64,000 nt of DNA, from NCBI RefSeq assembly GCF_963678635.1, contig NC_087064.1:67077548-67141547 (forward strand), written 5' to 3'. This stretch comes from Symsagittifera roscoffensis. Lineage: Eukaryota > Xenacoelomorpha > Acoela > Convolutidae. The position numbers and the translations under genes are program-made. This document shows positions 25,513 to 35,669 of this stretch, piece by piece; position 1 is the first letter of the stretch; the number at the start of each line of letters is the position of its first letter. A model generated the notes under the pieces. That model had not been told where the DNA came from and did no database searches. It saw only the letters and a list, made by a program, of their open reading frames with translations.

Positions 25513-26320
25513 TCTGCTCGACACCAACGGAAAGAAAATCGGAGTCACAGGGCTTCTGGACACATACTTGGGGAGCGCTCCCTTTAAGTTACGCGTGGAC
25601 AACAGGGCTTTATCCTGGTTGAAGACATACTCGATGGATCAGAGTTATATAGGAAGGTGGATAGTGAGATTAGATGGCTACCACATGATAATCGAGCACA
25701 GGATGCGTGACAAACTCCAGAATGCTGACAGCCTCAGCAAGAAAACCGAGTTCTATGAAAGATTGGAACAGAAGCAAGCCAATCAGGCGGAAATAAAGGA
25801 AGGATTCTCGTTTCTGGACAAAGAAACTTATGAAGCGCTTCCCTTAACGAGATGGTTGGACAAGTCTGGACATCCAATTCCAGGACATCCTGAATTACCT
25901 GTAGAGAAAGCAGCCGAGATAAAGATCCTATCCAAGACGGACCCGGTGCCCATGGATCTGTTGCTGCGCTCGAACCTGGTCCTGCAGGAACTCTCTCGCA
26001 TGAACATTAACAGCCTCTCATTATTGGATAAAACGGTGCAGGTGACACCGCAAGTGATGCGGATGCTGGGTGGATTGTTAGAGAGAGAAGTGACCAGAGA
26101 AGACCCCGAGTGGGCAGCAGCAGTGGCATCACTGACAGTCAATGAGAAGGTGAAGATCAGGCCGTCCAGACGACAACACAAAGAAAACGAGAGGGATTGT
26201 AGGACAATAGTTCAGCAACTAGTATCCTCAATACCACACGAGGTTTTAAGCAGTCCTTCATACGGTCGGAAAGAACGATACGCAAAAGAAGAAAACCGTT
26301 ACCTTTGTGGACCAGGATAA
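25513..26320 (+). pseudogene. E1 RNase H C-terminal remnant and downstream linker
   Basis: The 52-bp protease patch (25513-25564, LLDTNGKKIGVTGLLDT) is joined in frame to the C-terminal half of a gypsy RNase H: FKLRVDNRALSWL, IGRWIVRLDGYHMIIEH and KLQNADSLSKKTEF, which match the family's D-x-R-AL-WL and NADALSR-type end. The RT thumb, connection and first RNase H half are missing. Residues to 26320 are a linker towards integrase. The fused frame (25484-26320) has no stop, but it could not give a working RNase H. Confidence 0.8.
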
Positions 26321-27743
26321 AGAAAGTGAGAAGGTTGAACGGAACCTGGTGCCAGATTGTTTGTCCGGGGAGACGAACGATGAGAAGAGCCAGCGAGTTC
26401 AAGATCAACACCCGGGACAAGGAAGTTTGTCCGGGGAGTCTGATGTAGATGAGGAAGTTCCTGATGGCAAGCAGGACCTGGAGAACAAAGTTTTGTCCGG
26501 GGAGTACAGATGGATGAGAGGAAAGCACAGAACTGACCCAGGAGATGGTGCAGACTCCGTCGCAGACTCTTCAACAGAAGACAACTCCCGAAACTCAGGA
26601 ATTGACACATACTCAGACAGGAACTCGAGCTCAGAATCGGAAATGTCAGAACTAGCGATCCACACACTACTAGTGGAAACTCGAGCAAATCTGAATAGAG
26701 AGATATACCAGAACCCTGACAGTGATCGCTACCTCATACCAGGTGAAAGAGTCTTTGATAACGCAGCGGATGATCTGGAAACAATAGCGGTATCGAAACG
26801 TTCGATGAGTCTGTTGCCACAAAAAGAGGTAGTCAGGACTGATCTTCAGCCATTCGAACAGGAAACAAAGCCATTGGCAAAGATCTGGTGCGTTAAGATG
26901 GAAGAAGATACGCATCAGCCCAATGAGCTGAATAGTCAGATGAGGTTCATGAAGTCGTTCTTGAAGGCGAGATACAGACTCTTGGATCTACTAAGAGCGC
27001 AAAGAAAAGACCGCATGACAAGCAACCTGAAAAGGTGGATCAGAAATGGTTCCCCGGACAAAAGAGACCTCGAGGAAGACAGTTACCGCATTCTGCGACA
27101 GTATTTTATGCAGAAAGAGGGAAGGTTATACTTGAACAAGGACGGGATTGTGGCTCGCAAGAGAAGAGATGAAGACAAAGTCCTATACAAGTACAACGCG
27201 ATATTGTTGCCGGAACTCTATCAGACAGAACATTTATTCAGGTCGCATGATCAGATGGGCCATCAGGGGATCGACAAAGTATATCAGAGGATCCTGAAGC
27301 GCTTTGAGTGGCCTGGAATGAAAAAGGCACGCGAGAAGTGGGTAACAGCATGCCTATCATGCCAGCAGGTCAAAGATCCAAGGAAATTGCAATTTCCTTT
27401 ACAATCGATCGAGTCGTCTGAATTCAACGAGGTGGTGCAGATAGATCACCAAACGATATGCATGACAGACAGTGGTTATAATCAGATCTTGGTCATGATA
27501 GATCACTTCACGAAGTATGCAGAGGCCGTGCCCTGCATAACTGCCTCAGCGGAAGAGACGTGCGACCACCTGATCAATACGTGGATAGCGAGATATGGTT
27601 GTCCGATGACGTTTCAATCGGATAACGGAACAGCTTTCGTGGGAAAACTTACAAAAGAGCTAATGCGACGTTCGCAGGTGGCTCAAGCTCACTCTACGAT
27701 ATACCTTCCTCAGACGAATGGCTTTGTGGAAAGGCAAAATTAA
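26307..27743 (+). pseudogene. E1 integrase with acidic N-terminal linker
   Basis: Inserts element DNA into the genome. A 478-codon open frame. Residues 1-250 are an acidic, Ser/Asp-rich linker with three copies of a Leu-Ser-Gly-Glu segment (DNA motif TGTCCGGGGAG at 26362, 26427, 26494). The integrase zinc-binding domain is H314-x4-H319-x29-C349-x2-C352, and the catalytic core has D380, D439 and E475 (QIDHQ, QSDNGTAF, VERQN; D-35-E spacing between the last two). A TAA at 27741 truncates it just after the catalytic Glu, so it is marked as a pseudogene although the core is whole. Confidence 0.88.
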
Positions 27744-28260
27744 ACGTTAGTGTCGATGCTGAGAGTATATTGTTCCAGGTACATGACCGATTGGGACAGA
27801 TATCTTCCACAGGTGATGGGAGCTTAAAATAGCACGCAACATTCCACTACCGGAGTTAGTCCGCATATGATGCTAACCGGGCACGAGAAGTCTTTGCCCT
27901 TGACTTGCTTCTACCCAGAGTATGAGGGTAAGAAAACGTCACCGCAGGTCTATGTAAGGGATGTATTGAGACGTCAGCAGGAGTTAAACGACTTATGTAG
28001 CCGAAATACTCAGCAGGCACAGGCAAGGCAGAGGAAAAGATTTGACAAGAAAGCAGCTGGTGCAAAAGCTTATTCGGTAAGGGACTACGTATGGGTATTT
28101 CAGAACGTCATACCACCGAAAGGAACAAAAAAGCTCCTAAAAAGTGGAGGGGATCCTTCATGATTACTGTGGTGCACCAGAAGGGACGCTTCTAGAGACT
28201 GAGTACTGGCTGAGCCGCTCATTACGAAAACATTAAGCCACACAATCCATCGACAGAAGA
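27744..28260 (+). pseudogene. E1 integrase C-terminal domain, broken
   Basis: Continues the integrase frame after the stop at 27741: YMTDWDRYLPQ, a stop at 27825, then GVSPHMMLTGHE and RKRFDKKAAGAKAYSVRDYVWVF, typical of the gypsy integrase tail. A frameshift near 28140 precedes a degenerate GPF-like module (KWRGSFMITVVHQKGRF) with two more stops. Confidence 0.75.
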
Positions 28261-28279
28261 CTGGTGTATACCTGCAGAC

Positions 28280-28738
28280 ATGGAAGAGGATGATCATCTA
28301 ATGATGGACCCTGCTTGTGAGGTCAACGAGAAGGGCACCAGGGAAAAGACCGATGGAAATGAAGTCATAGAGGAAGGAAAAAGTATAAAATTTGACCTGG
28401 ATCCAAATGAGGCGATTGAAGCAGACGATGAAACTTTACCCTATGCAGAAGAGGACTGGCAAGACCCTGAACAAAAAGAGGTTCCCAAGAACTTGGAACC
28501 GGACCTTCCGTTCACGATACAGACTCGACAGAATGACAGGACAAGACCCAGAAAAAGATATAACCCTTACGGCAACAATTTTGTGGTGGACAGGATAGAT
28601 CTAAAGAGGATAGGGGAAGAAGTAGTGGATCTAGAAGAAATAACTGTGTCACAGGACATTGACATAATCGATGATCACGACGAGGAGTGGGTCGATGACC
28701 GGTCCAAAACCGAGGTAGAATTCGACGACGAGCAATAG
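28280..28738 (+). pseudogene. E1 pol C-terminal tail
   Basis: A 152-codon frame directly after the GPF-like module. It is very acidic, with a central basic patch RPRKRYNPYGNNFV resembling the Arg/Pro-rich end of many gypsy integrases. It ends at a natural-looking stop at 28736. It has no recognised domain, and upstream breaks prevent its fusion to integrase. Confidence 0.55.
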
Positions 28739-28756
28739 TAGTCATATGAACAAGGC

Positions 28757-29089
28757 TTGACGAATTTACGTGTCTTGGAATGGCTGAACGAAATGACGTC
28801 GGACCCAAAGGAGACCAGTGTCACGATTCAAGATGTAGATCGTGGAAGCATGAAATACAGGAAAACCGAACGAGAGGATCCTTCCTGGGCTGCCCAGGAA
28901 GGTCGACTACTCATTCGGGCTTCCAACCTCGACTTGATATCCGGTATGCGATCGACGGGTACGTCGGTGGATGTTTTTATCCGAGGAGTGGGGGTACGAC
29001 TTACCCACACTGAAAATTTATTAATAAAAAAAAATGAGAATAGCAAGAGAAACAGGAGATTTAGAAGCGAAAAGAGGCAAAAACCCTAA
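28757..29089 (+). CDS. Small unrecognised ORF between pol and macro-like ORF
   Basis: 110 codons, no family recognised. Mixed charge, with a possible beta-rich centre (TSVDVFIRGVGVRL). It overlaps the next ORF by 56 bases in another frame. It may be an accessory peptide or simply spacer; the identical duplicate does not help decide. Confidence 0.25.
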   Translation: MTNLRVLEWLNEMTSDPKETSVTIQDVDRGSMKYRKTEREDPSWAAQEGRLLIRASNLDLISGMRSTGTSVDVFIRGVGVRLTHTENLLIKKNENSKRNRRFRSEKRQKP

Positions 29090-29600
29090 GAAACTGGATA
29101 TAGGTAGGGTATTTGAGTCATATTTTTACTTACCAAATGAATATTCAAGTAGCATAATACTAACAGACAGCGATTTCATACTGACAAACAGAACATGTGC
29201 GATAGCAATCACAGCAGACATGAGTTTTAGGACAGCGTTAGCAGCGGATTTTAAGAGAGAATATAAAAACATTGAATTCCTTCGGAAGCAAAGACCAGGA
29301 TTAGGGGGTGTAGCAGCCTTGCCTCCGGCGGCGTCACAGATACCGGGAAAAAACTTATGCTTCCTAGTGACATGGGCGACGGAGAAGCGGCACGTGGACC
29401 CGGAAGACCTAGTCTTGTCCTTGACGAGGTTGAGAGACTTCCTCGTGGAAAGGGAAGTGAAGGAGCTCTCGCTTCCAGTGTACGATCCGAACAGAGGACG
29501 ACTGCAACCTCGGGAACTGTACGCGCTCATACACGTAATCTTCTTTGATACTAATATACCAGTATACTTACATAAGAAATATTACTTAAGTATAAGCTGA
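29034..29600 (+). CDS. Macro-domain-like protein encoded downstream of pol (intact ORF)
   Basis: 188 codons, uninterrupted. The pattern fits a single macro domain (ADP-ribose-binding / deacetylase fold) of the OARD1-like kind: SIILTDSDFIL (first strands), CAIAITADMSFRTALAADFK at the place of the phosphate-binding loop, LGGVAALP, NLCFLVTWATEKRHVDPEDL, then LVLSLTRLRDFLVEREVKELSLPVYDP at the place of the second loop, and a final NIPVYL strand. Hallmark catalytic glycines are replaced (SFRTAL for the Gly-rich loop, VYDPNRG for the Ile-Gly-x-Gly loop), so binding is possible but catalysis doubtful. This is the only large E1 ORF without a break. The fold assignment is mine from pattern alone; an unrelated alpha/beta protein is the alternative. 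Confidence 0.5.
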   Translation: MRIARETGDLEAKRGKNPKKLDIGRVFESYFYLPNEYSSSIILTDSDFILTNRTCAIAITADMSFRTALAADFKREYKNIEFLRKQRPGLGGVAALPPAASQIPGKNLCFLVTWATEKRHVDPEDLVLSLTRLRDFLVEREVKELSLPVYDPNRGRLQPRELYALIHVIFFDTNIPVYLHKKYYLSIS

Positions 29601-29988
29601 GTTAAGGTAACATGCAAGAGGGTGTCAGATTAAAGTATGTGTAGTGTGTGATGTGTGTGGTATGATTATGTTATGTGTTATGTTATTAAGATCCTGGGTA
29701 AGAAGGAGTTAGTGACCACAAACAACTCAATGACGATCTTAGGAATAGATCCAAAGTTTGGACTGTCAAATCTTAGGTCGAATTCCAAAATTTTAGAGAC
29801 CGACTGATTTTAAAAAATTTTAGGATCAAAATCTTTTTATCTGACTGTTTGAAATAAATTTTAACGAGAAGTTAAGGTGCGACTGACAAATGTAATATTC
29901 GTGACCTCTTTTCTAGATCTTGATTGATCTTTTAATTACCCGTTTGAGTCGAATCATTAAATCAAATCGAATCGGATCTGAAAAGAGA
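29601..29988 (+). other. Spacer with TG-rich stretch and candidate splice acceptor
   Basis: 29630-29690 is TG-rich low complexity. CCTCTTTTCTAG at 29905-29916 is a good 3' splice-site match placed 72 bases before the ATG of the next ORF, as expected if the downstream ORF were made from a spliced subgenomic RNA, the way env is. I could not identify the partner donor. Confidence 0.4.
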
Positions 29989-32900
29989 ATGGATAACTTC
30001 AACTTGATTGAATTGATGGACCTGGCAGAGGCATATGTAGGACCGATGGTAGATGCGATCTATCGTCGGCTAATGGATCGAGACTTCGCTCTGGAGGACA
30101 CAGAGGTAGTCATGTTGCTGACCGCCCTGATAAACATCTTGGGGCATGACAACCCTGGGGACCGCCCCACGGAAGTCCTATTGATGGTAACATACGGAGA
30201 GAGGGGAGTAATAGACCGCCCAAAGAAGAGTCGGAGGTACATCATCGAGACCATGAAAAAAGGACAGGATGTAGATTGGACAGAGTGGCATTCATGGAAG
30301 AAGTCTGGACAGTAGTTCAGAGCTACGGAACCCAGTCCATTTTGAAAGTAGGTCTCAACCGACCACTGATGCGGGAAGTCTTTGATAAACTCGACGAGTG
30401 TGAAGGGAGATTGAGTGAAATGTTGATCGACTCAGCCACTGACGAAAGCGAAGCAAACTCTCCTATCAAGATGACACCGCAAGAGGATAAAGGAGAAGTG
30501 GTATATCTGTCGAGAACCAGGAAAGGAACGATGCGATCGAATTTGGTGATTGATAAGATCAATGAGATGAAGATGAAACTAGGCAGTAAAGTGATACCGA
30601 GGAGAGCGAAAAAGACGAAGGTGGATTCGGAAATTTCGATAAAAGCTGTCAACTCAGCGAAAAGGAAACGAGTCGGGGAAGTCATGGATTTGGGACAACG
30701 TGATGATCAATTGCCTGGCACAGACAGAATGTTGACGGATGTAGCAATGATGCCGCCCATTCTCATGGCAGGAATAAAATCAACGGGTTATAAATCCAAA
30801 CGGAGTGACCGCACTCTGACTGGAGCAACGTTAGAAATGGAAATACCCAGCCAATGTGGAGAGAGTACCATGAAAGACTTTAAACCGTCTCCCATGAACC
30901 ACGGAAAGGGAAGTGTCGTAGGACAACTAGTCCCAGTGGAATATAACCGACTGACACTGTCGGACACTGTATCAATAGATGAACCCGCCGGTGGATACAT
31001 GGAGATGTTGGAGTACAGAAACTCGGCCAGAGGACACTTAATGGCCCTGGAAGACAAAAGTGCCATGGAAGGTTATCTGGAGACAATGATGCAAGGCACC
31101 ACTCTCAAGCAGAAAGCATACGGGACTCTAGCGTCGTCTGAGATGCAGGCAGAAACGATCGAGCAATTGGTGAGCCTTCCATGGAAAGCTGCAGTGTTAC
31201 GGTACTTTGAGGAAGAGATGGGGACTACACCGAGGATACACGCTCTGATAGCAGTACCGGACTGTATTACAACTGAGGTTCGCCACGTGCATGATCGGAC
31301 TTACTCGCAAGGAAGATGATTCAGAAGAAAGGAAGAGATCGAAAGAAGAAAAGGTCTTCCTGATGACGAGCATGAGGGATTTGATAATCGAAGAGGGAAG
31401 GGCAGTAGCGTGCGCGAAGCGGAGAGACGCTCTCTGTTTCATCCGATTCATAATAGAGCAAATTTCAGTGCCAGCATTGAATTTTTGTTGCTGAGAGAAG
31501 GTGATGAACGAGCGAAAGCCCTACTCTTGCTAGCACTGCTGGATATACATCAAAGTAAATCGATGAGGTTGAACATGAAAGAGCCAGTGGAACTAGAACC
31601 CATGAGGAAGATAAACGAAATCAGGAGATTCTCAAACAAGGAACTGAAGCTCACTAAGGAATCCATGGGAGCACTGCGGACCAATCAGAAAGAAGTCGTA
31701 CAGTTACGTGTCAGGAGTCATAGGGATAGCGTACAACCCGTTTCTCAGTGAAGATATACGCCATTACTTCTTTGATTACGTGCAAGCAGTGTTGTTAAGA
31801 TTCTGGAAGTCTAGAATTGCAACGATAAGAAGCACTGCTAATCCGCAGACCAAGCTGGGACTAGTCTTAGATGAAAAAATAGCTGCCCTTCCGTGCCCGA
31901 ATCCGACAAACGAGTGGAGTTTGGATTGGGATTCTCAGATGAATTACTGAGAAAGAGCTTGATGGTAGTGTGGGAGCTGATGAGACCATCGTGGTGCCCC
32001 AGTTCCAACGCTGATTCGATACTACTTGCAACACAAGATCTGCAGAGGGAATTACATTTGAGACTGTAACCTGCGTGATCTTAATATCATCTATAATGTG
32101 ATGACAACAGCCTCTAAGAGCAACGGGGAAGACAAAGTAGAGTTGTCTGGCTGGGGACCAGACGACTGGGTTAAACCTGGTAGCTGTCTGGCAGAAATCA
32201 GTGGACTGGAAGGTCACGTCTGTGGAAGTCTAGATTGTGAAAACACTGGAGAAACAACACAAACAGTTGACAACATTGTTTGAGAACTTGTGATGAAAGC
32301 GAAGACGGAAACGGAATTGATCGCAGATTGCCATGGAGGAACCGAGGTGAATCTAGTGACTGCACTAGGATTCTACTGCATGTTTGGTTCTTTAGAGTCA
32401 CTATTGAATCTAGAACAGAAACTTGAGATGGTCACGGCCATCAGTGTAGAAGTGTTCCCAGGAGTTTTGCAGACTGAGCAAAAACACATAGGAAAATGAA
32501 GGGAAGCGATCGAGGCGGAAATGAACATCAGACACAGTGAAACTTATCGCAGACCATCGGGAGCGCAAAATTCGGTGGGATCGACATTAGCTCTAATGTG
32601 CAAGAGCAGATACCAAGTGCATTTCGTGGCTGTGGATGAAAAAAGTACGAGAACGATCGTGGATCAAGCCTTCTCAGTGCCAAAGTGTGTAAGACTAGCG
32701 AGAATGTCAGAAAATTCTTTCGAGTTACTATGCAAAATATTCTCAGCAGTCCCGTAGAGAACTAAGGAGGAGTTAGAATCGATACTGGGAAAGAAGTTCA
32801 TGGGATACGTCAGTGGGAACTTCAGTGACTTTGAGAGACAAAAACAGAGAGAATCAACCGTTACCGATTACAAAACAGTAGATGAGAATGATGAAGTCCA

Positions 32901-33312
32901 CCGAGTGATGATGGAAGTGGAAACACTACTGGAAGCTTCGGGAAAGCGTAACTGGAGGAGCATCATGTTGACATATGACGAGTTTCCTTGCCATTGCTTG
33001 CTGCAAACATGGGGGTACCCCGAACGTAGTAATCTGGTGTTGATCTGGGACTCTGGAGAACTGCTCTCCATGGGTTTACCAGACTCATCACGGCCCATAA
33101 CAGTACTGATAGTGGGAGTTATGATGGCAATACGATGGCTGGAAGCTCATGTGAAGGAGAACAATAGACAGGAGGCACCGACGAAAGAACATTTGCAGAA
33201 ATTGTATTGTCTAAAAGATTTAGATCTTTTTGAGACAATGTGCAAGTTTCTGAACATTCCGTTGGAAGCGAAAAAGATATGGGAGAAGGAGATGACTGAT
33301 GCCATGGTTTAG
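29989..33312 (+). pseudogene. E1 long accessory ORF in the env position, unrecognised, broken
   Basis: Starts MDNFNLIELMDLAEAYVGPM and originally ran for over 1,000 codons. No signal peptide, fusion peptide or clear C-terminal membrane anchor is visible, so it does not look like an envelope glycoprotein; one hydrophobic stretch (PITVLIVGVMMAIRWL, about 33095) stands out. Breaks: frameshift at 30260-30290, stop 31317, frameshift near 31710, several breaks between 31950 and 32290, stops 32497 and 32755. The best preserved piece is 30276-31319 (347 codons), rich in Lys/Arg/Ser. It was clearly protein-coding once, since coding-like sequence continues across each break. Function unknown. Confidence 0.6.
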
Positions 33313-33736
33313 AGCCAACATGACTGCCTGGTTGTATGAGTATGCCAAGAAGCATATGTCGAAGCACGGCAGAGTGTACAGTGTGTATCAGCTGGACATT
33401 GGGGCAGGAGTTTTCAAGCGAACTTTCGTGACTCATCGGAATGCAGTGACCACCGCTGTAAAGAGATTTTCCAGGACAATTGAACCTAATGGAAGATAGA
33501 ATGAAGAGATGTTGAGGGAAGATTTGGAGAGAAACGTGACGTTGTGTCTCCACAACAGCTTCTGCAGGAACAGAGAATCTAATGTGGATCCCCTACCTTG
33601 TTGCAAACAGAGGGTAGAAGATGAGAAGTGTTGGAGGACTGCTTACAACAGCGTCAGAATAGCTAACGATGAGTTACAAGACATAGAAACTGAAAGTGCA
33701 GAGTCAATGTCACAGGAGGAGGAGACGGAAAATTGA
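33299..33736 (+). pseudogene. Accessory C-terminal module, repeat unit 1
   Basis: Frame MPWFRANMTAWLYEYAKKHM, overlapping the end of the upstream frame (ATGCCATGG serves both). A stop at 33497 splits it from MLREDLERN and a Cys-rich tail (CLHNSFCRNR, PCCKQRVEDEKC). No family recognised. Confidence 0.5.
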
Positions 33737-33839
33737 GAGAAATTGTATTGTCTAAAAGATTTAGATCTTTTTGAGACAATGTGCAAGTTTCTGAACATTC
33801 CGATGGAAGCGAAAAAGATATGGGAGAAGGAGATGACTG

Positions 33840-34277
33840 ATGCCATGGTTTAGAGCCAACATGACTGCCTGGTTGTATGAGTATGCCAAGAAGCATATGT
33901 CGAAGCACGGCAGAGTGTACAGTGTGTATCAGCTGGACATTGGGGCAGGAGTTTTCAAGCGAACTTTCGTGACTCATCGGAATGCAGTGACCACCGCTGT
34001 AAAGAGATTTTCCAGGACAATTGAACCTAATGGAAGATAGAATGAAGAGATGTTGAGGGAAGATTTGGAGAGAAACGTGACGTTGTGTCTCCACAACAGC
34101 TTCTGCAGGAACAGAGAATCTAACGTGGATCCCCTACCTTGTTGCAAACAGAGGGTAGAAGATGAGAAGTGTTGGAGGACTGCTTACAACAGCGTCAGAA
34201 TAGCTAACGATGAGTTGCAAGACATAGAAACTGAAAGTGCAGAGTCAATGTCACAGGAGGAGGAGACGGAAAATTGA
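33840..34277 (+). pseudogene. Accessory C-terminal module, repeat unit 2
   Basis: Same as unit 1, with the same internal stop (34038); nearly identical in sequence. Confidence 0.5.
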
Positions 34278-34380
34278 GAGAAATTGTATTGTCTAAAAGA
34301 TTTAGATCTTTTTGAGACAATGTGCAAGTTTCTGAACATTCCGATGGAAGCGAAAAAGATATGGGAGAAGGAGATGACTG

Positions 34381-34818
34381 ATGCCATGGTTTAGAGCCAA
34401 CGTGACTGCCTGGTTGTATGAGTATGCCAAGAAGCATATGTCGAAGCACGGCAGAGTGTACAGTGTGTATCAGCTGGACATTGGGGCAGGAGTTTTCAAG
34501 CGAACTTTCGTGACTCATCGGAATGCAGTGACCACCGCTGTAAAGAGATTTTCCAGGACAATTGAACGTAATGGAAGAGAGAATGAAGAGATGTTGAGGG
34601 AAGATTTGGAGAGAAACGTGACGTTGTGTCTCCACAACAGCTTCTGCAGGAACAGAGAATCTAACGTGGATCCCCTACCTTGTTGCAAACAGAGGGTAGA
34701 AGATGAGAAGTGTTGGAGGACTGCTTACAACAGCGTCAGAATAGCTAACGATGAGTTGCAAGACATAGAAACTGAAAGTGCAGAGTCAATGTCACAGGAG
34801 GAGGAGACGGAAAATTGA
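34381..34818 (+). CDS. Accessory C-terminal module, repeat unit 3, open
   Basis: 145 codons without a stop, because TAG of units 1-2 is GAG here. N-terminal PWFRAN..VYSVYQLDIGAG, a basic middle, then a Cys-rich segment and a Glu/Ser-rich acidic end. Unknown family. Whether it is ever translated is unclear. Confidence 0.4.
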   Translation: MPWFRANVTAWLYEYAKKHMSKHGRVYSVYQLDIGAGVFKRTFVTHRNAVTTAVKRFSRTIERNGRENEEMLREDLERNVTLCLHNSFCRNRESNVDPLPCCKQRVEDEKCWRTAYNSVRIANDELQDIETESAESMSQEEETEN

Positions 34819-34921
34819 GAGAAATTGTATTGTCTAAAAGATTTAGATCTTTTTGAGACAATGTGCAAGTTTCTGAACATTCCGATGGAAGCGAAAAAGA
34901 TATGGGAGAAGGAGATGACTG

Positions 34922-35359
34922 ATGCCATGGTTTAGAGCCAACGTGACTGCCTGGTTGTATGAGTATGCCAAGAAGCATATGTCGAAGCACGGCAGAGTGT
35001 ACAGTGTGTATCAGCTGGACATTGGGGCAGGAGTTTTCAAGCGAACTTTCGTGACTCATCGGAATGCAGTGACCACCGCTGTAAAGAGATTTTCCAGGAC
35101 AATTGAACGTAATGGAAGAGAGAATGAAGAGATGTTGAGGGAAGATTTGGAGAGAAACGTGACGTTGTGTCTCCACAACAGCTTCTGCAGGAACAGAGAA
35201 TCTAACGTGGATCCCCTACCTTGTTGCAAACAGAGGGTAGAAGATGAGAAGTGTTGGAGGACTGCTTACAACAGCGTCAGAATAGCTAACGATGAGTTGC
35301 AAGACATAGAAACTGAAAGTGCAGAGTCAATGTCACAGGAGGAGGAGACGGAAAATTGA
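34922..35359 (+). CDS. Accessory C-terminal module, repeat unit 4, open
   Basis: Open 145-codon frame, identical in protein to unit 3. It is the last complete unit of the array. Confidence 0.4.
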   Translation: MPWFRANVTAWLYEYAKKHMSKHGRVYSVYQLDIGAGVFKRTFVTHRNAVTTAVKRFSRTIERNGRENEEMLREDLERNVTLCLHNSFCRNRESNVDPLPCCKQRVEDEKCWRTAYNSVRIANDELQDIETESAESMSQEEETEN

Positions 35360-35462
35360 GAGAAATTGTATTGTCTAAAAGATTTAGATCTTTTTGAGAC
35401 AATGTGCAAGTTTCTGAACATTCCGATGGAAGCGAAAAAGATATGGGAGAAGGAGATGACTG

Positions 35463-35669
35463 ATGCCATGGTTTAGAGCCAACGTGACTGCCTGGTTGTA
35501 TGAGTATGCCAAGAAGCATATGTCGAAGCACGGCAGAGTGTACAGTGTGTATCAGCTGGGCATTGGGGCAGGAGTTTTCAAGCGAACTTTCGTGACTCAT
35601 CGGAATGCAGTGACCACCGCTGTAAAGAGATTTTCCAGGACAATTGAACGTAATGGAAGAGAGCCGTAG
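35463..35669 (+). pseudogene. Accessory module, repeat unit 5, truncated
   Basis: Only the first 65 or so residues, with D to G at QLGIGAG. The repeat ends at 35663 and a stop follows after two codons. Confidence 0.45.

Larger units (their letters stand above)
22155..25564 (+). repeat. 1,679-bp tandem duplication of protease-RT plus 52-bp third start
   Basis: Units 22155-23833 and 23834-25512 align base for base with only a handful of substitutions that I noticed (for example at 23880, 24181, 24764, 25170, 25412). A third start, 25513-25564 (TCTGCTCGACACC...), is cut after 52 bases and joined to RNase H. Breakpoints share the short string TCTGCTCGAC with the protease. Confidence 0.93.
33197..35663 (+). 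repeat. 541-bp tandem array, 4.56 units, in accessory coding DNA
   Basis: Units start at 33197, 33738, 34279, 34820 and 35361 (AGAAATTGTATTGTC). Differences sort the units: 1-2 share AACCTAATGGAAGATAG (stop), 3-5 share AACGTAATGGAAGAGAG (open), and unit 5 has GGGCATTGG for GGACATTGG. The period is not a multiple of three, so no protein reads through. The whole array recurs at 46525-48991. Confidence 0.95.

Noticed and set aside
26157-26688. Minus-strand frames opposite the integrase linker and its duplicate
   Set aside because: They mirror the acidic plus-strand coding sequence and have no recognisable domain.
29989-33312. Retroviral-type envelope gene
   Set aside because: No signal peptide, no furin-like site followed by a fusion peptide, no terminal membrane anchor. 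Only the genomic position suggests env.
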